Shown: one piece after another, positions 55,681 through 64,000 of the stretch
Layout: every line of letters starts with the position of its first letter
Position numbering within the stretch: the stretch's first letter is position 1
Assembly: GCF_002243645.1 (NCBI RefSeq)
Contig: NZ_CP017704.1
Location: 5,102,001-5,166,000 of the forward strand
From: Peribacillus simplex NBRC 15720 = DSM 1321
GTDB taxonomy: Bacteria > Bacillota > Bacilli > Bacillales > DSM-1321
DNA length: 64,000 bases
Direction: 5' to 3'
The notes under the pieces: generated by a model
Told to the model about the DNA's origin: nothing
The model's database searches: none
Seen by the model: only the letters and a program-made list of their open reading frames with translations
Position numbers and translations under genes: made by a program

Positions 55681-56559
55681 CTAGAAATCTATATTAAATT
55701 TGGCAAAGTACCAATCATCATCATATTTTCGTTTTTGAAAGTAGGCCCGTCGCTGCTTTTTAACCCCATCAAGAATCACTTGGGATTCAATAGGGTTTGC
55801 CTTTATATGGATCATGAGTTTTTTACATTTTTGTATGCGATGAGTATTAAAATGAGAGAAGGCCATTCTTAATAAATTATAATAAACTTCATCATAGCTA
55901 ACTTCATAGGGGTGAGCTTTTCTAAATAAATGTATTATTTTTACATCAGGCAGAACGTGGCAGCGAAATCCAAACAGCCATAGCTTAATAGAAAGCTCTA
56001 CATCTTCATGTCCCCAAGTTTTAAATCCCGTTTCAAATCCGCCAACATCTTCAAACACTTTTTTTGAGATAATAAAACATCCTCCGGGTAATACGGCAGT
56101 TTCAAAGAGACCATTTTGTTTAGAATTCCATCTAATTCTAAGGTTTGATTTTAAGGTCATACCATAGCCAATGAAATCGGAGTTGCCAAACGAAGCGATT
56201 GCTGGAGTTACTGCATCTGATTTTCCTGTAAGTAAGGGATCTACAATATGATCAATCCACAAATCTTCAAATTGTAAATGAGCATCGCAAAAAATCAGGA
56301 ATTCTCCAGAAGCTTTTGTTGCTCCTAAATTTCGTGCGTTAGCAGCTCCAATTCCTTCTGTTTGAAAAAGTTTAACCTGGTTTGCGTGTTTATAAGTATT
56401 AAGAAAATCGCAGCAATTATCTGATGATCCATCGTTTATAATAATCACTTCGAAGGAATAATGTGTTTCAACTGAAAATAATGAATCAAGAGTGTTTTTC
56501 ACATTTTCCCCTTCATTTTTGGCTGGGAAAATTATTGAAATTAAAGGATGAGTTTTCAC
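55681..56559 (-). CDS. Glycosyltransferase family 2 (polypeptide GalNAc-transferase-like)
   Basis: The 292-residue GT-A enzyme has ISIIFPAKNEGENVKNTLDS, IIINDGSSD, ANARNLGATKASGEFLIFCDAH where the DAH replaces DxD, and GGFETGFKTWGHEDVELSIK. The DAH and WGHED features recall GT27 polypeptide N-acetylgalactosaminyltransferases and chondroitin synthases. It lies directly downstream of the giant coiled-coil gene on the same strand, which may hint at its acceptor. That link is inference. Confidence 0.88.
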   Translation of the reverse strand: MKTHPLISIIFPAKNEGENVKNTLDSLFSVETHYSFEVIIINDGSSDNCCDFLNTYKHANQVKLFQTEGIGAANARNLGATKASGEFLIFCDAHLQFEDLWIDHIVDPLLTGKSDAVTPAIASFGNSDFIGYGMTLKSNLRIRWNSKQNGLFETAVLPGGCFIISKKVFEDVGGFETGFKTWGHEDVELSIKLWLFGFRCHVLPDVKIIHLFRKAHPYEVSYDEVYYNLLRMAFSHFNTHRIQKCKKLMIHIKANPIESQVILDGVKKQRRAYFQKRKYDDDWYFAKFNIDF

Positions 56560-56739
56560 TTGATTTATCTCTCCTTTTGTAACGAATTTTTCATTATTAA
56601 GAAATAATCAAGGACTGTGAAATTGCTGTTAGCAAGGGGGATTATCACAATCCTTGATATTCGGTTGAAAAAAGAAGTTAAGTTTCTGTTTGTTGTTGAG
56701 TTAAAGTGAGAGTACATTTACTATAAATAAAGATTATTA

Positions 56740-59700
56740 TTAATGCTTTCTAAAATTCTTAAAGGGATCTATTGCTGTTTTTTGCGCTCCTGAAAGTAAA
56801 TTATATAAAGGGTGCTTTTTATAAAAAATATCTAATGAATCTGTATGAGTGTTTTTAAATTTAGTATCTGAGTAATCTTTTTTCTGATACGATGACATTA
56901 TCCCGGAATTATAATTTTGTTGGGTTCTATCAATTTTTGTGTAACTCGGTTTATTTGAGGGAAAGAGTGTTTGACAATGTGATGTTTGCATATTGAAATT
57001 TTGGGTTGTAGTTTGTTGTTGGATTGTTTCATTCGAGAATCGAAATGCATTTGGTTGTTTAATTACTTCTTTTTTTACGTTATTTGGCGAATTGAAATTT
57101 CCCATATTTACACGAGTATTTCCAACTTGTTGTTGTATTCCATTATTATTAAAAGGTTTTTCCATTTTTCCTGTTGGTTGCAAATGATTTTTTTCTCGTT
57201 CTTGAATATATTTTGCTAGTTCATCTTTATAATGTATTTCTTTTTCTTGTTGATCCTTTACCGTTTTATTTATGGTTTCTATTTTTTGAATATAATTAAT
57301 TTCCTTTTCTGTAAAATCTGTTATGGATTCGGTTAAGTTCTTAATTTCCTGTTGATGTTGATTTTCATTTTCCTTTAGATTGTTAATCGTCTGTTCTAAA
57401 TTATCAATCTTCACTTTATAGTGATTTTCTTGCTCTGAAACAAGAGCGATCGTCTGCTTTAACTGATCGATTTCCTGTTGATGTTGATTTTCATTTTCCT
57501 TTAAATTGATAATCGCCTTTTCGAAATTATCAATCTCCACTTTATAGTGATTTTCTTGCTCTGAAACAAGAGCAATCGTGTGATTTAACTGATCGATTTC
57601 TTGTTGATGTTGATTTTCATTTTCCTTTAGATTGTTAATCGTTTGTTCTAAATTATCAATCTCCACTTTATATTTATTTTCTTGCTCCGAAACAAGAGCA
57701 ATGGTGTGATTTAACTGATCGATTTCTTGTTGACGGTGATTTTCATTTTCCTTTAAATTGATAATCGTCTGTTCTAAATTATCAATCTCCACTTTATATT
57801 TATTTTCTTGCTCTGAAACAAGAGCAATGGTGTGATTTAACTGATCGATTTCTTGTTGATGTTGATTTTCATTTTCCTTAAAATTAATAATCATTTGCTC
57901 TAAGTTATCAATCTCGGCTTTATATATATTTTCTTGCTCCGAAACAAGAGCAATCGTGTGATTTAACTGATCGATTTCTTGTTGATGGTTATCTTCATTT
58001 TCCTTAAAATTAAAAATCATTTGCTCTAGATTTTCAATCTCGGCTTTATATTTATTTTCTTGCTCCGAAACAAGACCGATGGATTGATGTAAATTATCAA
58101 TTTCTTGCTTGTAGTGGTTTTCTTTTTCGGTAAGTTGGTTAATAGCTTTTTCTAAGTTACCAATGTCCACCTTATATTGACTTTCCTGTTCCGATAGGTG
58201 GTCGATGGTCTGAACATAATTTTCAATTTCATGTTTAAAGTCCTCGATAACTTGATTATGATGACTTTCCTTTTCGGAAAGTTCGATCATGGCCATTTCT
58301 AAACTTTCAATCTCGGCTTTATATTTATTTTCTTGTTCAGATACAACGCTAATCGATTGATTTAACTGATCGATTTCTTGCTGATGGAAGTTCTCTTTTT
58401 CCTTTAAATCCATAATCATCTGTTCAAAATTTGCAATGTCCACCTTATATTGACTTTCCAGTTCCGATAGATGGTCGATCGTTTGATTATAATTTTCAAT
58501 TTCATGTTTAAAGCTTTCTATAACTTGTTTATGATGATTTTCCTTTTCGGAAAGTTCAATCATGGCTTTTTCTAAGCTTTCAATCTCGGCTTTATATTTA
58601 TTTTCTTGTTCAGATATAACGCTATTCGTTTGATTTAACTGATCGATTTCTTGCAGATGGTAGTTCTCTTTTTCCTTTAGATCGGTAATCATCTGTTCCA
58701 AATTCTCAATGTTCACTTTATATTGACTTTCCAGTTCGGATAGGTGGTCGATCGTTTGATTATAATTTTCAATTTCATGTTTAAAGCTTTCGATAACTTG
58801 TTTATGATGATTTTCCTTTTCGGAAAGTTCAATCATGACTTTTTCTAAGCTTTCAATCTCGGCTTTATATTTATTTTCTTGTTCAGATAATACAACGCTA
58901 TTCGTTTGATTTAACTGATCGATTTCTTGCAGATGGAAGTTCTCTTTTTCCTTTAAATCCTTAATCATCTGTTCTAAATTTGCAATGTCCACCTTATATT
59001 GACTTTCCTGTTCCGATAGGGTGCCGATCATTTGAGTATAATTTTCGATTTCATGTTTAAATCTTTCGATAACTTGTATATGATGATTTTCCTTTTCGGA
59101 AAGTTCAATCATGACTTTTTCTAAACTTTCAATCTCGGCTTTATATTTATTTTCTTGTTCAGATAATACAACGCTAATCGTTTGATTTAACTGATCGATT
59201 TCTTGCTGATGGAAGTTCTCTTTTTCCTTTAAATCCATAATCATCTGTTCAAAATTTGCAATGTCCACCTTATATTGACTTTCCTGTTCCGATAGGTGGT
59301 CGATCATTTGAGTATAATTTTCAATTTCATGTTTAAAGCTTTCGATAACTTGTTTATGATGATTTTCCTTTTCGGAAAGTTCAATCATGACTTTTTCTAA
59401 ACTTTCAATCTCGGCTTTATATTTATTTTCTTGTTCAGATAATACAACGCTATTCGTTTGATTTAACTGATCGATTTCTTGCAGATGGAAGTTCTCTTTT
59501 TCCTTTAAATCCATAATCATCTGTTCAAAATTTGCAATGTCCACCTTATATTGACTTTCCTGTTCCGATAGGTGGCCGATCATTTGAGTATAATTTTCAA
59601 TTTCATGTTTAAAGCTTTCGATAACTTGTTTATGATGATTTTCCTTTTCGGAAAGTTCAATCATGGCTTTTTCTAAACTTTCAATCTCGGCTTTATATTT

Positions 59701-62232
59701 ACTGTCTTGTTCAGATACAACGCTAATCGATTGATTTAACTGATCGATTTCTTGCAGATGGAAGTTCTCTTTTTCCTTTAGATCGGTAATCATCTTCTCC
59801 AAATTCTCAATGTTCACTTTATATTGACTTTCCTGTTCCGATAGGTGGTCGATCATTTGAGTATAATTTTCAATTTCATGTTTAAAGCTTTCGATAACTT
59901 GTTTATGATGATTTTCCTTTTCGGAAAGTTCAATCATGGCTTTTTCTAAACTTTCAATCTCGGTTTTATATTTATTTTCTTGTTCAGAAACTGCGCTAAT
60001 CGTTTGTTTTAACTGATCGATTTCTTGCAGATGGAAGTTTTCTTTTTCCTTTAAATCCATAATCATCTGTTCTAAATTTGCAATGTCCACCTTATATTGA
60101 CTTTCCTGTTCCGATAGGTGGCCGATTATTTGATTATAATTTTCAATTTTATGTTTAAAGCTTTCGATAACTTGGTTCTGCTGCTCTTCCTTTTCGGAAA
60201 GTTCGACCATGGCTTTTTCTAAACTTACAATCTCCACTTTATATTTATTTTCTTGTTCAGAAACAGCGCTAATCGATTGATTTAACTGATCGATTTCTTG
60301 ATGATGGTAGTTCTCTTTTTCCTTTAGATCGATAATCATCTGTTCTAAATTTGCAATGTCCACCTTATATTGACTTTCCTGTTCCGATAGGGTGCCGATC
60401 ATTTGAGTATAATTTTCAAATTCATGTTTAAAGTTTTCGATAACTTGGTTCTGCTGCTCTTCCTTTTCGGAAAGTTCGATCATGGCCTTTTCTAAACTTT
60501 CAATCTCCACTTTATATTTGTTTTCTTGTTCAGAAACAGCGCTAATCGTTTGATTTAACTGATCGATTTCTTGATGATGGTAGTTCTCTTTTTCCATTAG
60601 ATCGGTAATTATCTGTTCCAAATTCTCAATCTCCACTTTATATTGACTTTCCTGTTCGGATAGGTGGCCGATCTCTGAAATGTAATTTTCAATTTCATGT
60701 TTAAAGTTTTCGATAACTTGTTTCTGCTGCTCTTCCTTTTCGGAAAGTTCGATCATGGCCTTTTCTAAACTTTCAATCTCCACTTTATATTGACTTTCCT
60801 GTTCGGATAGGTGGCCGATCTCTGAAATGTAATTTTCAATTTCATGTTTAAATTTTTTAATATCTTGTTTATGATGCTCTTCCTTATCTGAAAGAGTTTT
60901 TTCTAAATTATTAATCTCCACTTTATATTTATTTTCTTGTTCAGAAACAGCGCTAATCGATTGATTTAACTGATCGATTTCTTGCAGATGGTAGTTCTCT
61001 TTTTCCTTTAGATCAGTAATTATCTGTTCCAAATTCTCAATGTTCACTTTATATTGACTGTCCTGTTCGGATAGGTGGTCGATCATTTGAGTATATTTTT
61101 CAATTTCATGTTTAAAGTTTTCGATAACTTGTTTCTGTTGCTCTTCCTTTTCGGAAAGTTCGATCATGGCCTTTTCTAAACTTTCAATCTCCACTTTATA
61201 TTTGTTTTCTTGTTCAGATACAGCGCTAATCGTTTGATTTAACTGATCGATTTCTTGATGATGGAAGTTTTCTTTTTCCTTTAGATCGGTAATCATCTGT
61301 TCCAAATTCTCAATCTCCGCTTTATATTGACTTTCCTGTTCCGATAGGTGGCCGATCTTTGAAATGTAATTTTCAATTTCATGTTTAAATTTTTTAATAT
61401 CTTGTTTATGATGCTCTTCCTTATCTGAAAGAGTTTTTTCTAAATTATTAATCTCCACTTTATATTGCTTTTCTTGATCGTATAAAAGATCAATGGTTTT
61501 AGTAAGATGATTCATTTCGTTTTTATAATTCATTTCTTTTTCGTTGAGGGAATTAATGGTTTCTTTTAACTCTTGAATTTCTTTTTTGAAAATATTTTGC
61601 TCTTGAAAATAAAACATAACTTTTTCAACTAATTTCTCAATCTCTAAATTAATGCTTTGTACATCTAAATTAGTTATTTTTTTATTTACAGGAGCAAGAA
61701 GTGATTTCACCTCTGAAAGCCCATCTGCCATTTTTTTAAAACCTTCATGGCCAAACTTTTTAAATTCGTCATCTTTTACATTTTGTTTTTGAGCAGACTC
61801 ATAATCTTGAACTTTCTTTTGAAGAGAGGCAATTTCCCTTTGTAATATTTTATTCTTATCTCCAAGAGTTTTTATGTCATTTTTTTTCTTTTCGTCGTTT
61901 GTTTTGGTTTCTTTAACGTACTGGAGTTCGGTCTTATATTTCTTTATTTCTTCTTCGAATTTCTGAGCCTTGGTTTCTGCACTCTTCCTTTCATGTTCCT
62001 TCCGATTGATTAGTTCTTGATATGTTCTTTGTTCTATTATCATTTCTTCATTGTGTTTTATTAATTTTCTTATTTTCTTTTTACTATAATCCACTTCGTA
62101 TTCTTTAACTTTTGATTTGTATAGGGAAAGTTCAGATCTAAGGTGAATGATCATTTGCTGAAGTTGTAATGGAGTTATTTTATTCAATTTACTTTTTTGT
62201 ATTTCATTGGCTTTTTCATCATCTGTATACAA
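56740..62232 (-). CDS. Giant repetitive coiled-coil protein
   Basis: The frame opens at GTG 62259, but the AAGGAG site lies inside it; TTG 62232 is well spaced, giving about 1,830 residues. The first ~180 residues are non-repetitive charged helix. From about 230 to 1,680 the protein is repeats in heptad register: about 91 residues each (13 heptads) in most of the array and 42 residues each (6 heptads) near the C-terminus. Between about residues 185 and 1,680 I find no proline. There is one cysteine and no tryptophan in the revised protein. The last ~147 residues are Asn/Gln-rich and disordered, ending DPFKNFRKH. No signal peptide, membrane helix or anchor. A continuous coiled coil would be about 220 nm long. 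Function unknown; a spore or cell surface fibre is inferred from neighbours. Confidence 0.9.
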   Translation of the reverse strand: MYTDDEKANEIQKSKLNKITPLQLQQMIIHLRSELSLYKSKVKEYEVDYSKKKIRKLIKHNEEMIIEQRTYQELINRKEHERKSAETKAQKFEEEIKKYKTELQYVKETKTNDEKKKNDIKTLGDKNKILQREIASLQKKVQDYESAQKQNVKDDEFKKFGHEGFKKMADGLSEVKSLLAPVNKKITNLDVQSINLEIEKLVEKVMFYFQEQNIFKKEIQELKETINSLNEKEMNYKNEMNHLTKTIDLLYDQEKQYKVEINNLEKTLSDKEEHHKQDIKKFKHEIENYISKIGHLSEQESQYKAEIENLEQMITDLKEKENFHHQEIDQLNQTISAVSEQENKYKVEIESLEKAMIELSEKEEQQKQVIENFKHEIEKYTQMIDHLSEQDSQYKVNIENLEQIITDLKEKENYHLQEIDQLNQSISAVSEQENKYKVEINNLEKTLSDKEEHHKQDIKKFKHEIENYISEIGHLSEQESQYKVEIESLEKAMIELSEKEEQQKQVIENFKHEIENYISEIGHLSEQESQYKVEIENLEQIITDLMEKENYHHQEIDQLNQTISAVSEQENKYKVEIESLEKAMIELSEKEEQQNQVIENFKHEFENYTQMIGTLSEQESQYKVDIANLEQMIIDLKEKENYHHQEIDQLNQSISAVSEQENKYKVEIVSLEKAMVELSEKEEQQNQVIESFKHKIENYNQIIGHLSEQESQYKVDIANLEQMIMDLKEKENFHLQEIDQLKQTISAVSEQENKYKTEIESLEKAMIELSEKENHHKQVIESFKHEIENYTQMIDHLSEQESQYKVNIENLEKMITDLKEKENFHLQEIDQLNQSISVVSEQDSKYKAEIESLEKAMIELSEKENHHKQVIESFKHEIENYTQMIGHLSEQESQYKVDIANFEQMIMDLKEKENFHLQEIDQLNQTNSVVLSEQENKYKAEIESLEKVMIELSEKENHHKQVIESFKHEIENYTQMIDHLSEQESQYKVDIANFEQMIMDLKEKENFHQQEIDQLNQTISVVLSEQENKYKAEIESLEKVMIELSEKENHHIQVIERFKHEIENYTQMIGTLSEQESQYKVDIANLEQMIKDLKEKENFHLQEIDQLNQTNSVVLSEQENKYKAEIESLEKVMIELSEKENHHKQVIESFKHEIENYNQTIDHLSELESQYKVNIENLEQMITDLKEKENYHLQEIDQLNQTNSVISEQENKYKAEIESLEKAMIELSEKENHHKQVIESFKHEIENYNQTIDHLSELESQYKVDIANFEQMIMDLKEKENFHQQEIDQLNQSISVVSEQENKYKAEIESLEMAMIELSEKESHHNQVIEDFKHEIENYVQTIDHLSEQESQYKVDIGNLEKAINQLTEKENHYKQEIDNLHQSIGLVSEQENKYKAEIENLEQMIFNFKENEDNHQQEIDQLNHTIALVSEQENIYKAEIDNLEQMIINFKENENQHQQEIDQLNHTIALVSEQENKYKVEIDNLEQTIINLKENENHRQQEIDQLNHTIALVSEQENKYKVEIDNLEQTINNLKENENQHQQEIDQLNHTIALVSEQENHYKVEIDNFEKAIINLKENENQHQQEIDQLKQTIALVSEQENHYKVKIDNLEQTINNLKENENQHQQEIKNLTESITDFTEKEINYIQKIETINKTVKDQQEKEIHYKDELAKYIQEREKNHLQPTGKMEKPFNNNGIQQQVGNTRVNMGNFNSPNNVKKEVIKQPNAFRFSNETIQQQTTTQNFNMQTSHCQTLFPSNKPSYTKIDRTQQNYNSGIMSSYQKKDYSDTKFKNTHTDSLDIFYKKHPLYNLLSGAQKTAIDPFKNFRKH
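57340..61480 (-). repeat. Tandem coding repeats of 126 bp and about 273 bp
   Basis: Within the giant gene, 57,340-58,060 carries about six units of 126 bp (protein unit NKYKVEIDNLEQTI...) and about 58,090-61,480 carries roughly a dozen units of about 273 bp (ENLEQMITDLKEKEN..., HLSEQESQYKV). Some longer units contain an extra codon (VVLSEQ for VVSEQ). High DNA identity between units suggests recent duplication. Confidence 0.88.
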
Positions 62233-62910
62233 AAATAACCACTCCTTATTTTTGATCACATGTGAACAGGCTGTAATCTCCCGCCATTACCAATTAGGAA
62301 TCAATTAGACAGGATGTTGAGATTCAGCTACTGTAAATGACCAAGAAGTTCCTATGCGGAGATGTTTATCAAGATTTTTATGGGTGTGGTAACTTAAGAT
62401 GGAGTACGTTCGCGAGAGTGTTGGTGTTTCTTTGTAATAAGGAACACAGCGATATCCAAATCATGCAGGCGCATGGTAGACAAAAGTAAATTCCTCCTCA
62501 TAAAATTATCATCTTGACCGAAAATCTTTAATTTCGATTTTTAAATATTCAGTGTCGGGTTTCAAACAAACACTGATCCCTTTATAAATGATTCCATAAT
62601 AGTTATATGTACCGTATTCAAATCGGTGATTATATTTTTTATCTTTTTAATTCCCTCATCCTTAAGAATCTACATGGATGGAAGTCCTACATTTATTAGA
62701 AAAGAGATGTTACTTTTTTACATTGTATAAACCAACTAATTTCACAAACATTTAGAGACTGCTATGTTTATTCTTTATCATTTCTTCATTACTCTTACAT
62801 ATCATTAATATTGAGTGATATTAGGTTTGTGATGAAACAAGCCGCACGGTATTATTTTATCCTTTTGAAAATCAAATCTGTACAGGATTAACATAAAGGG
62901 GGATACATAA
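62233..62910. other. Divergent intergenic region
   Basis: About 680 bp of AT-rich DNA separates the giant coiled-coil gene from the divergent gene at 62911. I see no ORF with a ribosome site, no strong hairpin and no clear promoter. Both genes' control elements must lie here. Confidence 0.45.
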
Positions 62911-64000
62911 ATGGATTTTAGAGTAGAAGTTGGAGAGAAGGAGGCAGGAACCATACCTTATGAGTCTCTCCCGGCATTTACTTACCTTTTTAGGGAATTG
63001 GGTTTTGATGTGCTGCCAGATACTGAAAATCAGAAAGTACAATTATGTTCTGCATTGCATGGTAAAAAAATTGTAATTTCTTCAGATTATGATGTTAAAT
63101 TTAACACATATAGAAAGGGCCATTTAGAAAAGAAGGTTCTGGAGTATATCAAAACATTCCTTTCTGCATGTGGGGCAAAGGTGATCCTAAAAGATGGAAA
63201 GAAGGAATCAGAAAATGCTGATTTTCATGTATACTTTTCACTCTTTGAAATTCCAGTAATAAAAGAGCCCATTCTTGAATTAATTCATAATTCAAAATCA
63301 ACTAATAAAAAGTTATTGGATATTTTTCATTATGAATGTACAAGAACTGGAACAAAATTTAAATCTAATGAGGTAGTTAGTGGCGCAAAAAAACCTTTTA
63401 TTAACATACAGATTATGTATCCTGTTATTACGGATGAAGATTTTTGGGAAAAACTTGGTGAAAAATATGCGATGTCCATAACAATAGGAATATTAGCTAG
63501 ATTTCACGAAAGTTCGCCTTTATCTGTTTTGTCATTAGTTCCAATTGAAATTTTCTCAAACATGTTTGTTCATTCTGAAAATACTGGGGTAAATTTAGAG
63601 CCTACCATGCAAAAAGAAAAAAGGTTACCAGAAAAGAAAAAATTTTTAGTAAAGAAACCAACTTTTCCTAAAAGAAAAGAAGCAGAAGTGTTTTTAGATT
63701 ATCATATTTTTATTGAAGAACATGAAGATCGTAACAAAATCAAGCTTATTGGAAATCTTCATATTAAAAATATAGGTACGGAAGTTTTGCGGAATCCAGT
63801 TATCTGTCTGCGTTCCACCCCTTCAGAAAGCATAAAAATATCTGGGCAAATATTGCCGCCGAATGTTGCCGAAACGTTGGGGGTAATGAAAAATGAAGAA
63901 ACAAAAGGGTGGAAATATATGAATGATGAATGGTTTGAAGAAATGGAGAAGGGAGAAACCTGGATATGTCCAATTCAATCTAAAAATATAAACCCTAGGC
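62911..64000 (+). CDS. Unrecognised protein, truncated by the window edge
   Basis: ATG 62911 follows AAAGGGGG and opens a frame that is still open at 64000 (363 residues visible). The N-terminal part contains GKKIVISSDYDVKFNTYRKG and an alternating alpha/beta pattern. A basic linker (KKKFLVKKPTFPKRKEAE, about residues 245-265) then leads into a beta-rich segment that looks like a surface or domain-swapped sandwich (FLDYHIFIEEHEDRNKIKLI, IKNIGTEVLRNPVIC). No signal peptide. I do not recognise the family. It is divergent from the coiled-coil gene, so shared regulation is possible. Confidence 0.7.
   Translation, partial: MDFRVEVGEKEAGTIPYESLPAFTYLFRELGFDVLPDTENQKVQLCSALHGKKIVISSDYDVKFNTYRKGHLEKKVLEYIKTFLSACGAKVILKDGKKESENADFHVYFSLFEIPVIKEPILELIHNSKSTNKKLLDIFHYECTRTGTKFKSNEVVSGAKKPFINIQIMYPVITDEDFWEKLGEKYAMSITIGILARFHESSPLSVLSLVPIEIFSNMFVHSENTGVNLEPTMQKEKRLPEKKKFLVKKPTFPKRKEAEVFLDYHIFIEEHEDRNKIKLIGNLHIKNIGTEVLRNPVICLRSTPSESIKISGQILPPNVAETLGVMKNEETKGWKYMNDEWFEEMEKGETWICPIQSKNINPR

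Noticed and set aside
57340..61480. A CRISPR array or tandem non-coding repeats
   Set aside because: The repeats are 126 and about 273 bp, all in one open frame with heptad periodicity, and no spacers are present.

Overview
The window looks like chromosome of a low-GC, endospore-forming Bacillaceae. Close B. subtilis-type relatives include a reductase-less nitric oxide synthase, ykuS, an ansR/ansAB locus, mmuPM under a SAM riboswitch, an mhq-type quinone-detoxification set, yueD, a LysM-GH18 spore-lytic enzyme and the spore-coat polysaccharide genes spsIJKL. A Peribacillus (Bacillus simplex-like) origin is my inference; the sequence alone does not prove it.

Positions 1-31,000 are ordinary housekeeping and accessory metabolism in short operons, mostly bounded by clear hairpin terminators. 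In order they hold: a partial flavoprotein and an HxlR regulator; nos; CorA; several tiny hydrophilic proteins; ykuS; OsmC; a PHA-synthesis operon (SDR-phaR-phaC, class IV synthase); a nitroreductase divergent from an mhq-like operon (two ring-cleaving dioxygenases, an esterase, a flavin-reductase-like protein) with an MhqR-like operator; an S-box riboswitch with mmuP-mmuM; ansR divergent from ansAB with two identical operator candidates; yjgB; an SRPBCC protein; a lone CstR-like persulfide sensor; cardiolipin synthase; yueD; a LysM-GH18 hydrolase; an MFS transporter; an orphan tnpB element; and an ABC exporter.

Positions 31,300 to the right edge form a large surface-glycan island. It makes activated sugars: manA, manC and gmd for GDP-mannose and GDP-4-keto-6-deoxymannose, spsIJKL for dTDP-rhamnose-type sugars, and a UDP-sugar 6-dehydrogenase. 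It also carries about nine glycosyltransferases or glycosyltransferase-like genes, four small methyltransferases and a LamG-fold protein. Most genes stand alone with AT-rich spacers, and the island holds a decayed manC copy, a truncated hydroxylase-like gene and a tandem duplication. It ends in a reverse-strand gene for a giant (about 1,830-residue), almost proline-free coiled-coil protein built of 91- and 42-residue repeats (13 and 6 heptads). A divergent, unrecognised gene runs off the right edge.

The sps genes suggest the island decorates the spore surface. The fibre-like repeat protein beside the glycosylation genes is the best candidate for an undescribed structure. That link is inferred from proximity only.
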